Assembly: GCF_009745975.1 (NCBI RefSeq) | Contig: NZ_WHOL01000096.1 | Coordinates: 1 to 34,850, forward strand | From: Actinokineospora pegani | Lineage (GTDB): Bacteria; Actinomycetota; Actinomycetes; Mycobacteriales; Pseudonocardiaceae | Length of the DNA: 34,850 nt | Reading direction: 5' to 3' | Shown here: positions 14,784 to 23,333 of the stretch, in pieces | Layout of the letters: each line of letters begins with the position of its first letter | Position numbering within the stretch: the stretch's first letter is position 1 | Notes under the pieces: model-generated | The model's input: only the letters and a program-made list of their open reading frames with translations | Told to the model about the DNA's origin: nothing | Database searches by the model: none | Position numbers and translations under genes: made by a program

Positions 14784-16837
14784 CGCTTGCGCCACAAGGG
14801 GCGCGGGTCGAACGGCCACCAGAGGCGCTTGTGCGGCGGCACCGCCCTGCTCACTCCACTTCGGACCTGTCTGGCCATCGCCCAGGTGTCGTCGGCGGTG
14901 CGCACGGGGGCCGGGGCGAAGGTCGCGCGGTCGGCGAGGACGGCGAGGGCGGTGGCTGGGGCGGGGAGTGTCTCGGCGATGGTGGGCGCTGTGAGGTGGC
15001 GTGGTGGGGTGCGGCCCGCGACGTGCAGGTGGTCGAGGACGTGGGCCCAGGCGCCCGCCGCGCCTGCGCGGCGCAGGCGCGAGCGGCGGGCGGCGCGGGC
15101 CGCGGCCAGGACGAGCAAGACCAGGACCGGGATGCCGATGACGAGTGCGGGGACCAGCCAGAGGCGGTTGGCCTCGGGGGCTGGGGCGGCTTCCGGCGCG
15201 GGGGTGGGCAGGACGATCGGGGGGCCGGGGGCGGGTGGGGGCGGCGGGGTGATCGTCGTGGAGGCGAGGCGGTTGAGGACCTCCCGTTTGGCGGCGGCGC
15301 TGGGACCGCTGTCGTTGCCGGAGACGGGGTCGAAGGGGACCCAGCCCCAGTCGGTGAAGTAGACCTCCGGCCAGGCGGTGGCGTCCACGCCGCGCAGGAC
15401 TCGGACGCCGTCGGCGTCCTCGGCGACGGGTTGGAAGCCCACGACGACCCGGGTGGGCAGGCCGACCGCGCGGGCCAGGACGGCGTAGGCGGTGGCGAAC
15501 TGCTCCGCGGTGCCCTTGTTGACCCCGGTCTCGCCGTCCGGCCCGTAGAGGAACTGCTCGACGCGCGCGTACGACGACCCCACCGGGGCCTCGGCGTCGG
15601 GCACCCGGTTGAGCCGCACCACCTGTTCCAGGGCGACCGCCCGCTCGTACGGGGAGGTCGTGTTCTTGACCGCGTCCCGCGCGTACTGGGCGAGGGTGAG
15701 CGGCAGGTTGGGCAGGGCCAGGTAGCGCGCCGCGGTGGTGGAGTCGGGCACCACCGCGGTGGTGAGTTCCTGGTCGTCTGGCCGGTCGACCTCGCCGACG
15801 GCCTCGTAGGTCAGGCCGGGGGTGGTGCCGCGCGGCAGCACCAGCGAACCGGAGTCGGGGTCGATCACCGCGTCGCCGAGGCTGGTGGCGGTCGGCCGCC
15901 CCATCGTGGGCAGCCACGTGCCCGCCAGCGCCCCGATGGTCACCCGGGCCTCGGCGGTCACCGTCCGCTTGCCCGCGGGCAGGTCCGGCGGCGCCACCGC
16001 CCCGATCGGGCTGTAGAGCGACGACGCCCGCCAGGTCGCCCCGGTGAAGTCGGCCAGCGCGACCATCCGCACCGGGAACTGCGGCCCCCACACCCGCAGC
16101 AGCTCGGTGTCGCCCTGCGCGGCCCACGCCGCCAGCCGGGGCAACGGGTTGGCCACAGCCACATCGATGACCGGCGGCCGCACCAACTCCCGCGGCTCGA
16201 ACGCCTCCCCCGAGGGCAACAGCCCCACCACCAACGCGACCGCCGCCACCCCCGACAACGCGGCGGCGGGCGGCCCCACCGGCGACTTCACCCCGGACTC
16301 GTGCTCCCATCGGTCCAGCAGCACCCACCCGACCACGGCGACGACAACGACCCCGACCGCGACAAGCCCGTGCGGGTCTGCCGCCCCCGCCGTCAGCAAC
16401 GCCCCAGCCGCGTACAGCACCACCGCGCCGATCGGCGGTCCGACGAGCACCCGCCCGGCGCCGCTGATCGACACCGCCACCACCACGGCCACGCAGAACA
16501 CGACCACGACGCCGGGCATCAGCAGGTCGGCGGTCGGCGGCGCGGGCCGGGCGGCGGTGAGCAGCCGGGGCACCGAGTCCCGCAGCACCTCGATCGGCCC
16601 ACCCCCGATCGCGCCCCTGGCGGCGAGATACCCACCGAACAGTCCAATGAGGACCAGCAGCGCGACAGCCGGCTCACCGCCCATCCCCACCCGTCGCGCA
16701 CCCAGCACAGCGCCGAGCCCCACGACGGCCGCGCCCGCGAACAGCGCCCAGGCGGTGGACCCCGCCCAGCCGGAAGCGAGCGGAACCGCGGCCAGCAGCA
16801 ACAAGGCCAACGCCCACAGGGTGCGCCCCAGGGTCAT
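14780..16837 (-). CDS. DUF3488/transglutaminase-like membrane protein (TgpA-type) lacking catalytic Cys and His
   Basis: A 685-residue protein with about seven membrane helices in residues 1-210, an extracytoplasmic region, a transglutaminase-like domain (about 375-505), a Pro-rich stretch, another membrane helix (about 551-575) and a cytoplasmic tail. The transglutaminase fold is recognisable (EQFATAYAVLARAVGLPTRVVVGF; WPEVYFTDWGWVPFDP). However, the position of the catalytic Cys is Ala444 and that of the His is Thr487; only Asp503 remains. It is therefore probably not a protease or transglutaminase, but a binding or structural protein. It overlaps the DUF58 gene by 4 bases (ATGA) and is last in the operon. 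Confidence 0.88.
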   Translation of the reverse strand: MTLGRTLWALALLLLAAVPLASGWAGSTAWALFAGAAVVGLGAVLGARRVGMGGEPAVALLVLIGLFGGYLAARGAIGGGPIEVLRDSVPRLLTAARPAPPTADLLMPGVVVVFCVAVVVAVSISGAGRVLVGPPIGAVVLYAAGALLTAGAADPHGLVAVGVVVVAVVGWVLLDRWEHESGVKSPVGPPAAALSGVAAVALVVGLLPSGEAFEPRELVRPPVIDVAVANPLPRLAAWAAQGDTELLRVWGPQFPVRMVALADFTGATWRASSLYSPIGAVAPPDLPAGKRTVTAEARVTIGALAGTWLPTMGRPTATSLGDAVIDPDSGSLVLPRGTTPGLTYEAVGEVDRPDDQELTTAVVPDSTTAARYLALPNLPLTLAQYARDAVKNTTSPYERAVALEQVVRLNRVPDAEAPVGSSYARVEQFLYGPDGETGVNKGTAEQFATAYAVLARAVGLPTRVVVGFQPVAEDADGVRVLRGVDATAWPEVYFTDWGWVPFDPVSGNDSGPSAAAKREVLNRLASTTITPPPPPAPGPPIVLPTPAPEAAPAPEANRLWLVPALVIGIPVLVLLVLAAARAARRSRLRRAGAAGAWAHVLDHLHVAGRTPPRHLTAPTIAETLPAPATALAVLADRATFAPAPVRTADDTWAMARQVRSGVSRAVPPHKRLWWPFDPRPLWRKR

Positions 16838-17967
16838 CGGGCCACCGCCATGTCCCAGTTGTGCAGGAGTTGCTCCGCCGTCGGCGCGCGCAGGGTGAGG
16901 ACCGTCCCGACCGAGGACACGGGGACCGCGCCGTCGGCGACGGTCAGGACCACGCCCGCGGCGGCGCGCCCCGCCTCCAGGAGCAGGTGGGCGGGATCGA
17001 CGCCGGGGCCGGTGATGGCCACGACGACGTCGAGGTCGCGCAGGGGGATGGTCCGGGCGCGGGGGCCGGGGGCGAGGGTCGCCTCGGCGAGGGCGGCGAG
17101 GGCGGGGGCCGTGTCGTGGTCGGGGACCTCGACGTCGACGGCGGGGGACGTCGTGCGCAGGTGGGCGGGGTTGCCGTCGCGGGCGGCGGCGGTGAGCAGG
17201 GAGGCGGCGACCTCGACGGCGTGTTCGAAGGCGCCGGGGTCGGGGTAGGCCTCGGCCGCGTCGTCGAGCAGGACGGCCAGGTGCGGGCGGGCCGGGTCGG
17301 CGTCCTCGCGGATCATGAGGGTGCCGGTGCGGGCGCTGGTGGCCCAGTGCAGCCGCCGCAGGTCGTCGCCGGGCACGTACTCGCGCAGCCCGACCAGGTC
17401 GGTGCCGCCGCGCTCGACCCGCTCGTCGGCGCCGACGACGCCCCGGCGCACGCCCGGGGGCAGGCCGCGCACGGGCAGGACGCGCGGCACGACCCGCACG
17501 CGCAGGACCTCGCCCGCCACCGTGCGCGCGACCGCGAGCCCGGCGGGGCCGCGCCGCACCACGGTCACCGGGCCGACGCTGAGCAGCCCGCGGCGCTCGG
17601 TGGGGATGCGGTACTCGACACCCGCGTCCGCGCCGGGGGCCAGCAGCGGAAGATCGATCGGCAACGCCGTCCCCGCGACGTCCTCACTGGCCGTCAGCGC
17701 CACCGGCAAACGCTTGCTGACACTGGTGACCCGCAACGTCCCCGTGCACACGCCCAACCGCGGCACGGTCAGCGGCCGCACGGTCCGCCTCAAGGTCACC
17801 GGCGCCGCCGACAACACCGCCGCGAACGCCGCCAACGCGACCACGACCAGCGCCACCCCCAGCGCGGCCAGCCCCGGGTACCGCCACCACAGCCCGGCCC
17901 CGGCCAGGACCACGCCCAGCCCGAGCACGACCAGGCCGCGCGGGGTCGGCCGCCGCCGGGAGGTCAC
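16834..17967 (-). CDS. DUF58 domain protein
   Basis: A 377-residue protein with two N-terminal membrane helices (about residues 11-52), an extracytoplasmic beta-rich part, and the C-terminal DUF58 domain with its hallmark DLVGLREYVPGDDLRRLHW and an adjacent TGTLMIRE segment; the rest resembles a von Willebrand A fold. DUF58 proteins are obligate genomic neighbours of MoxR AAA+ ATPases and are thought to act with them in assembling or activating envelope complexes. The start is GTG, overlapping the MoxR stop by 4 bases (GTGA), so translation is coupled. Confidence 0.9.
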   Translation of the reverse strand: MTSRRRPTPRGLVVLGLGVVLAGAGLWWRYPGLAALGVALVVVALAAFAAVLSAAPVTLRRTVRPLTVPRLGVCTGTLRVTSVSKRLPVALTASEDVAGTALPIDLPLLAPGADAGVEYRIPTERRGLLSVGPVTVVRRGPAGLAVARTVAGEVLRVRVVPRVLPVRGLPPGVRRGVVGADERVERGGTDLVGLREYVPGDDLRRLHWATSARTGTLMIREDADPARPHLAVLLDDAAEAYPDPGAFEHAVEVAASLLTAAARDGNPAHLRTTSPAVDVEVPDHDTAPALAALAEATLAPGPRARTIPLRDLDVVVAITGPGVDPAHLLLEAGRAAAGVVLTVADGAVPVSSVGTVLTLRAPTAEQLLHNWDMAVAR

Positions 17968-18947
17968 GGCGTCGGCCGGGGGACCTCGACCGAGGCGACG
18001 ACCTCGGCCAGCACGTCCGCGGCGGTGGTCCCGGCGAGCTGGGCCTCCCTGGTCGGCACCAGCCGGTGCGCGAGCACCGGGACCAGCAGGCCCTGGACGT
18101 CGCTCGGCACGGCGAAGTGCCGCCCCTGGGCGGCGGCGTGCACCTGGGCGCAGCGCACCAGCGAGCGCAACCCGCGGGTGGAGGCGCCCAGCCGCAGCCG
18201 GGAGTCCGACCGGGTCGCGGCGCCGAGTTCGGTGACGTAGCGCAGGATCGGGTCGGCCACGTGCACGGTGCCCAGCCGCGCCGCGACCGTGGCGACCCGG
18301 GCCGGGTCGGTGACCGTGCGCACGGCGGCGACGGCCCCCGCGCCGCTGCCCGGCCGCAGCACGTCCATCTCGTGCTCGAGGTCGGGGTAGCCGATCGCGG
18401 TGCGCAGCATGAACCGGTCGAGCTGCGCCTCCGGCAGCCGGTAGGTGCCGTCGAGGTCGATCGGGTTCTGCGTGGCCACCACCAGGAACGGGTTCGGCAC
18501 GGAGTGCCCCACTCCGTCCACTGTGACCGTTCGCTCCTCCATGACCTCCAGCAGCGCCGACTGCGTCTTGGCCGCCGCCCGGTTGATCTCGTCGGCGAGG
18601 ACGACGTTGGCGAACACCGGCCCCGGCCGGAACCGCACCTCCCCGCTGCGCGGGTCGTAGACCGAGGTGCCGGTGACGTCCGACGGCAACAGGTCCGGCG
18701 TGAACTGCACCCGCCGCGACACCCCGCCCAGCGCCCCGGCGACCGCCCTGGCCAGCGTGGTCTTGCCGGTGCCCGGCACGTCCTCGAGCAGGACGTGCCC
18801 GCCAGCGAACAGCGCGGTCAGCACCAGGTCGACCACCGGCCGCTTGCCCCGCAGCGCGGCCTCCACGGCGTCGCCGACCTGGGAGTGCAACGTGCGGAAG
18901 GCGGCGATCTCCTGCTCGCCGACGGCGGGTCCGGCGGTGGTCGTCAC
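17964..18947 (-). CDS. MoxR-family AAA+ ATPase
   Basis: A 327-residue AAA+ protein with Walker A EDVPGTGKTT (about residues 55-64), a QFTPDLLPSDVTG segment diagnostic of MoxR, Walker B VVLADEINRA, sensor-1 ATQNP and arginine-finger region QLDRFMLR. MoxR ATPases act as chaperones for maturation of VWA/DUF58 partners. The start is GTG with AGAAGGA upstream. It lies between the propeller/Fn3 protein (97-base gap) and DUF58 (4-base overlap) in one operon. Confidence 0.93.
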   Translation of the reverse strand: MTTTAGPAVGEQEIAAFRTLHSQVGDAVEAALRGKRPVVDLVLTALFAGGHVLLEDVPGTGKTTLARAVAGALGGVSRRVQFTPDLLPSDVTGTSVYDPRSGEVRFRPGPVFANVVLADEINRAAAKTQSALLEVMEERTVTVDGVGHSVPNPFLVVATQNPIDLDGTYRLPEAQLDRFMLRTAIGYPDLEHEMDVLRPGSGAGAVAAVRTVTDPARVATVAARLGTVHVADPILRYVTELGAATRSDSRLRLGASTRGLRSLVRCAQVHAAAQGRHFAVPSDVQGLLVPVLAHRLVPTREAQLAGTTAADVLAEVVASVEVPRPTP

Positions 18948-18973
18948 GGGGCGTCCTTCTGGTTCGGGAGCCG

Positions 18974-18991
18974 CCCCGCCTGGTGGCGGGG
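18974..18991. promoter_or_regulatory. hairpin in the gap before the MoxR gene
   Basis: CCCCGCC (18974-18980) and GGCGGGG (18985-18991) form a 7-bp stem with a 4-base loop in the 97-base gap upstream of MoxR. The 9-base unit GGCCTGGGT is repeated nearby. It could be a partial terminator setting expression downstream of the first gene, or an mRNA processing site. Confidence 0.3.
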
Positions 18992-19044
18992 TGGCCTGGG
19001 TGGCCTGGGTGGCGCAGCGGGTCAGGCGTGCCGTCCGGGCGGGG

Positions 19045-21309
19045 TCACGGGCTGCCCTCGGCGTCGTCCGGGTCGCTGTCCTCGCCGGTGGGGCGGGGAC
19101 GGGGACGGCCGGTCGCGCGGACCACGAGAGCGGTGAGCAGCAGCCCGATGCCCGCGGCGGCCATGGTGGTCTGCGGGAGTTCGCGCTCGGTGGGGCTGGT
19201 CTGGACCGAGGCGGGGATCTGGCAGACGACGTACGGGCCGCAGTCGGGCGGCTGCGGGGGGATGAACGGGCGGAAGAAGATGGTGTGGGAGGCGGAGTCC
19301 ACCTGCGAGCCGTCGGCGGCGGCGACGCGGACGACGAGGGTGTTGTCGCCGTTGGTGACGCGGACCGTCCCGGTGGTGGAGGTGCAGGGGATCGGCCCGC
19401 CGGTGGTGGGGTAGGTCAGGTTGACCACGGCGCAACTGACGCCGTACGTGCGCCAGTCCGCGGGGGCCGACAGGGTCAGGGTCGCGATGAAGTCGGCGGC
19501 GCTGCCACCGGTGATGACCCTCGCGCCCGCGGCGGGCTTGGGCGGTGGCGGGGGCGGGTCCTGGGTCGTCGTCGGGGGCGGCGGCGGCGGTTGGCTGGTG
19601 GTCGTGGGGGGTGGGGGCGGGGCAGGCGTCGTGGTGGTCGTGGTGTCCGGCGGCTGGGTCGGGGCGGGTGGGCGGCCCACGACGGTGATCGTCGCGGACC
19701 CGGTCGCCCCGGTGCCCGCCGCGTTGGCGGCGGTGACCTGGACGGTGACGCGGGCGCCCGCCGCGCAGGGCAGCAACAGCGTCGCCGTGGGGGTCGTGAC
19801 CTGCTTGACCACGGGCTCGTCGGAGGCGCAGACCGCCGCGACCCGGTAGCCGGTGATCGGCGACCCGTTGTCCGCGGGCGCGGACCAGCTCACGTTCAGC
19901 GAGACCTGGGTGCGGCCCGCGTTGTTGTCCTCGGTGACGGTGATGCCCGCGGGCGCCGACGGCGGCCGCGCCACCGGGGGTTGCGTCGAGGTGGGGGTGG
20001 TCGGCGGTGGGGTCTCTTCGTCCGTCGCACCCGGGGGCCCGGTTTCCTCGGAGCCGCCGCCACCGGAGGTGGTCGGCGGGGGCTGGTTGACCCGGGTGCG
20101 GGTCGGCTCGTCGGGGTCCGGCGGCGGCGGGCTGGGCGGTGTCGGCGGTGTGGGCGGCTTCTCCGGGGTCTTCACCGGCAGCTCGGGGCTGCGGATGACG
20201 ACCGGCTTGGTCGTGCCGTCGGGATCGATGACGATGCCCTTGCCCGCGCCGGGGGTGTTGACGATGAGCTTGTCGTCGTCGAGGACCAGTTGCGGGTCGG
20301 GTGCCCCGGGGGTCGACAGGTCGTCGCCACCGCGCCCGCCGGAGGCGTCGAGGATGATCACCTTGGACCCGCCCCGGCACGGCACGTAGACGCGGTCGCG
20401 CAGCACGGCGGGCCGGTCCGGGGTGGCGCAGCCGCGCTGGCGCACGTCGACCCGGTGCACGTCTCCGCCGCTGAGCAGCACGACCACCCCCGCGTCCGGC
20501 ACCGAGGCCGGGACCAGGCCAGCGGGACTGGTCTGCGCGGCCAGCACCGCCCCCGGCTGCTGGGTGGTGGAGCCGCGCCGGTCCTCGCCGGTGCCCGCCT
20601 GCAACACGATTCCGCCCGCGAGACCGAGCAGGGTGACGCCGCGCTTGTGCGGCACCAGAACCGTCGTCTCGCCCGCGCCCTCGACCGGCTCGTCCGAGCG
20701 CTGGGCGAACCGGCGGCCCGCCTCGTCCCAGTCGACCGAGCGCAGCACACCGCCGTGGTCGACCGCCCACACCACGCCCTCGTCGTCGGCGACCGCGTCG
20801 GCCAGCGGCCTGCCCGCCCGCCAGGGCTCGCCGAGGTCGACCAGGGTCACCGGGTCGACGTTGACGACCGTGCCCGCGTCCCGGTCGACCACGTGCAGCC
20901 GCCCGGCGGCGGCCAGGACCTTGCTGGTGGCGCCCGGCGCGGCCTGCCTGCGACCGCTGGCGAGCAGGGTCGCCAGGTCGATGGTGGTGATCTGCCCCGA
21001 GCGCCGGTCGAGCACGACCAGCCGCCCGTCGCGCTGGGTGATGTCGAGGACGGCGTCGCCGCCCGCGACCGCGAGCCGGGTCTCCGGGCGCCCGCTGGCC
21101 GGGTTGACCTGGACGACCTCGCCGCGCTCGTCGTCGCCGAGCCAGGTCAGGCCGTCGGAGACCTCGACGGCGGTGCGGGAGATGCCGTTGCCCAGGACCG
21201 CGCCCGCGAGCAGCAGCACGCCCACCGCGGCGGCGCCGAAGCTGGCGGACTCGCGCCCGCGCCCCTGCCTGCTGAACACGCGTCGGACCACAGCGCTCGC
21301 GCGTCCCAT
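19045..21309 (-). CDS. surface protein with beta-propeller-like region, Pro/Thr linkers and Fn3 domain
   Basis: A 754-residue protein. A membrane anchor near the N-terminus (about residues 24-44) is followed by about 330 residues of repeated beta-rich units with alternating Asp/Gly turns, like a propeller (for example WLGDDERGEVVQVNPASGRPE, DRRSGQITTIDLATL). Then come a Pro/Thr linker, an Fn3 domain (ITVTEDNN...WSAPADNGSPITGYRV), a second Pro/Thr linker, an Ig-like domain with paired Cys, and a C-terminal LPQTT-hydrophobic-basic tail that resembles a cell-wall sorting signal or a second membrane anchor. It is first in the operon with MoxR, DUF58 and the transglutaminase-like protein. GAGGGGTGGGG precedes the ATG. 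It probably projects across the cell wall. Confidence 0.82.
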   Translation of the reverse strand: MGRASAVVRRVFSRQGRGRESASFGAAAVGVLLLAGAVLGNGISRTAVEVSDGLTWLGDDERGEVVQVNPASGRPETRLAVAGGDAVLDITQRDGRLVVLDRRSGQITTIDLATLLASGRRQAAPGATSKVLAAAGRLHVVDRDAGTVVNVDPVTLVDLGEPWRAGRPLADAVADDEGVVWAVDHGGVLRSVDWDEAGRRFAQRSDEPVEGAGETTVLVPHKRGVTLLGLAGGIVLQAGTGEDRRGSTTQQPGAVLAAQTSPAGLVPASVPDAGVVVLLSGGDVHRVDVRQRGCATPDRPAVLRDRVYVPCRGGSKVIILDASGGRGGDDLSTPGAPDPQLVLDDDKLIVNTPGAGKGIVIDPDGTTKPVVIRSPELPVKTPEKPPTPPTPPSPPPPDPDEPTRTRVNQPPPTTSGGGGSEETGPPGATDEETPPPTTPTSTQPPVARPPSAPAGITVTEDNNAGRTQVSLNVSWSAPADNGSPITGYRVAAVCASDEPVVKQVTTPTATLLLPCAAGARVTVQVTAANAAGTGATGSATITVVGRPPAPTQPPDTTTTTTPAPPPPPTTTSQPPPPPPTTTQDPPPPPPKPAAGARVITGGSAADFIATLTLSAPADWRTYGVSCAVVNLTYPTTGGPIPCTSTTGTVRVTNGDNTLVVRVAAADGSQVDSASHTIFFRPFIPPQPPDCGPYVVCQIPASVQTSPTERELPQTTMAAAGIGLLLTALVVRATGRPRPRPTGEDSDPDDAEGSP

Positions 21310-21466
21310 CGCCCCACCCCTCGCGTTCGCCCCGAAATGCCGGATTCCCTGACTGTGCTGGGGACTGTATCCCGGTCGGCCGACATGTGGCGGCAGTTGT
21401 CCACAGGTGCGACGAGGACGTTGCCCAGAGGTTCTCCCGGCCACCCGGATGGTCCAATATCGCCCC

Positions 21467-21958
21467 ATGCCGAAGCACGCGCACTGCTCCACCTGCGGGA
21501 CCGCTTACCCGCCGAACGCCGGTTGGCCCCGCCACTGCCCGGCGTGCGGCGACACCGCCTACCGCAACCCGCTGCCGGTGGCCGTGCTGCTGCTGCCCGT
21601 GACCTCCGCCGGTGGCGATGGCCTGCTCGTCATCCGCCGGACCATCCCGCCCGGCCGGGGCGAGCTGGCGCTGCCCGGCGGGTTCGTCGACTTCGGCGAG
21701 GCCTGGCGCGACGCGGCGGCACGGGAGGCGCACGAGGAGGCCGGGGTCGTGGTCGACCCGGCGTCGATCACGCCATTCTGGGTCGAGAGCGCGCCGGACG
21801 GCACGCTGCTGGTCTTCGGCCTGGCCGCCCCGGTCGCCGAAGCCGACCTGCCCGCCTCCGCGGCGACCGACGAGACCTCGGGTTGGGAACTGCTGCGCGG
21901 ACCGGCCGAACTGGCGTTCGACCTGCACACAGCCGCCGCCGCGCGCTACTTCGCCTAG
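21467..21958 (+). CDS. NUDIX hydrolase with N-terminal zinc ribbon
   Basis: A 163-residue protein. Four cysteines (7, 10, 24, 27) form a CxxC...CxxC zinc ribbon, followed by a complete Nudix box from Gly71 to Val93 (GFVDFGEAWRDAAAREAHEE core matching Gx5Ex7REUxEExGU). It should hydrolyse a nucleoside-diphosphate derivative; NADH pyrophosphatase-type proteins share the zinc ribbon, but the substrate is not determined. CAATAT (21455-21460) ends 6 bases before the ATG and no ribosome site is visible, so it is probably leaderless. Confidence 0.88.
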   Translation: MPKHAHCSTCGTAYPPNAGWPRHCPACGDTAYRNPLPVAVLLLPVTSAGGDGLLVIRRTIPPGRGELALPGGFVDFGEAWRDAAAREAHEEAGVVVDPASITPFWVESAPDGTLLVFGLAAPVAEADLPASAATDETSGWELLRGPAELAFDLHTAAAARYFA

Positions 21959-22010
21959 GTCCAAACAGGACTTCCGGCGAACGCGGCCCGCCCCCGCTAC
22001 CCTGCTCCGG

Positions 22011-23024
22011 GTGACGATTCCGGTCCTCGTGGTGGCGGGCTTCCTCGGCTCGGGCAAGACCACCCTGCTCAACCACCTGCTGCGCGCCTCCGACACCCGC
22101 GTCGGGGTGGTCGTCAACGACTTCGGCAAGGTCAACGTGGACGCGATCAGCGTCGCCGCCCAGGTCGACTCGATGGTCTCCCTCGGCGGCGGCTGCCTGT
22201 GCTGCGTGGTCGACGTCTCCGACCTCGACGCCATGCTCGACCGGCTCGCCACCCCCGGCGAGGACGGCGAGGCGCTGGTCGACGTGATCGTCATCGAGGC
22301 CAGCGGCCTGGCCGAACCCCCGGCCATGGTCCGCCTGGTCGACGCCAGCGAGAACCCCCACGTCACCTTCGGCGGCCTGATCGAGGTCGTCGACGCCGCC
22401 GAGTTCCACGCCACCCGCGACCGCCACCCCCAGTTGAACAAGCACCTGCGCCACGCCGACCTGGTCCTGCTCAACAAGGTCGACCGCGTCGACGACGTCG
22501 AGCGCGAAGACCTGCTGGCACTGGTGCGCGACCTGTCCGGCGGCGCACCGGTGGTCCCGACCGAGCACGGCCGGGTCGACCCGGACCTGCTGTTCGACCC
22601 GGTGCGGCGGCCGGAGCCGCGGTTCAAGCAGTTGTCGTTCGAGGACCTGGTGGAGGTCCCGCACTCCGAGCACGTGCACGCGGGCTACGAGAGCATCGAG
22701 TTCACCGAGCCGCGGGCGCTGAACCCGTTGCGGTTCATGGCATTCCTCGCCGACCGGCCGGACGGGTTGTACCGGGTCAAGGGCTGGGCGTACTTCGGCG
22801 TGCCCGGGCACGAGGAGCGCTTCACGTTGCACACGGTGGGGGCGCATCTGCGGGTGGAGCGGGATGAGTGGCCGCACGCGACGGCACCGGGGACGAGCCT
22901 GGTGATGATCGGGGCGGGGTTGGACGCGGAGAAGATTTGGGCGGCGCTGGACGAGACGGTCGAGCCGGACCCGGAGTCGGTGGACCCGCTGGACATGGCC
23001 TCGGTGACGCGGTACCTGCGTTAG
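22011..23024 (+). CDS. CobW/COG0523-family metal-chaperone GTPase
   Basis: A 337-residue GTPase with Walker A GFLGSGKTT (residues 10-18), the metal-binding GGGCLCC motif (Cys62, 64, 65), an EASGLAEP switch and the guanine-specificity NKVD (155-158), then a CobW C-terminal domain (LNPLRFMAFL...RVKGWAYF). Members deliver Zn, Co or another metal to client enzymes. The Glu of the usual VNEFG is Asp here (VVNDFG). The start is GTG at 22011, 7 bases after TACCCT (21998-22003), so it is probably leaderless. No zinc-uptake-regulator site was recognised. Confidence 0.9.
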   Translation: MTIPVLVVAGFLGSGKTTLLNHLLRASDTRVGVVVNDFGKVNVDAISVAAQVDSMVSLGGGCLCCVVDVSDLDAMLDRLATPGEDGEALVDVIVIEASGLAEPPAMVRLVDASENPHVTFGGLIEVVDAAEFHATRDRHPQLNKHLRHADLVLLNKVDRVDDVEREDLLALVRDLSGGAPVVPTEHGRVDPDLLFDPVRRPEPRFKQLSFEDLVEVPHSEHVHAGYESIEFTEPRALNPLRFMAFLADRPDGLYRVKGWAYFGVPGHEERFTLHTVGAHLRVERDEWPHATAPGTSLVMIGAGLDAEKIWAALDETVEPDPESVDPLDMASVTRYLR

Positions 23025-23048
23025 CGGGCTGACTGAGCGACAAGCGCG

Positions 23049-23267
23049 TCAGGTCGCGGGCCAGGCATCACTCAGTTCATCACGGAGTCCGCGGATGTAA
23101 ATGGGAAGCAGCGGCGCCTGGGCATCCCCACCGAGAGCACTGACCGCCATCTGGATGCCGAGGGCACGGCTGGTGCCGAACAGCCCGTCGAGGTAACGCA
23201 AGCCGAAATTGGTGCTCTCCGCAGTGCGCGGGTCTGCTTGCAGCCGCCGTATGCGCTCGGCGACCCT
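23049..23267 (-). pseudogene. headless C-terminal gene fragment
   Basis: A 72-residue open frame with protein-like composition (RIRRLQADPRTAEST, then NFGLRYLDGLFGTSRALGIQ and PLLPIYIRGLRDELSDAWPAT) but no ATG or GTG near its N-terminus and an in-frame TGA just upstream (23268-23270). It reads like the end of a longer protein whose 5' part was lost or shifted out of frame at about 23270. The inverted repeat at 23283-23333 begins 16 bases upstream of the break, so the two may be connected. Family not recognised. Confidence 0.38.
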
Positions 23268-23282
23268 TCAAGACTAGGAAGT

Positions 23283-23333
23283 TTGCCAAATAACGCGACT
23301 TGTCAAAACTTGGCAAGTTGCGTTATCTGGCAA
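23283..23333. repeat. near-perfect 20-bp inverted repeat
   Basis: TTGCCAAATAACGCGACTTG (23283-23302) and CAAGTTGCGTTATCTGGCAA (23314-23333) match as inverted arms at 18 of 20 positions around an 11-base centre. Direct TGGCAAGT copies (23311-23318 and 23328-23335) are superimposed. It is AT-rich compared with its surroundings. Candidates are a dimer/tetramer operator, a recombination or attachment site, or the end of a lost mobile element. Confidence 0.6.

Noticed and set aside
13280-17248. A 1322-residue plus-strand open frame
   Set aside because: It is the +1 phase of the kinase followed by the antisense strand of the transglutaminase-like and DUF58 genes; its composition is low-complexity and no domain is seen.
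18993-19012. Tandem GGCCTGGGT units as a possible repeat array
   Set aside because: Only two full copies, too short to be more than local sequence slippage.
19022-22627. A 1201-residue minus-strand open frame opposite the NUDIX and CobW genes
   Set aside because: It is antisense of genuine NUDIX and CobW genes and then an off-phase reading of the propeller/Fn3 gene.
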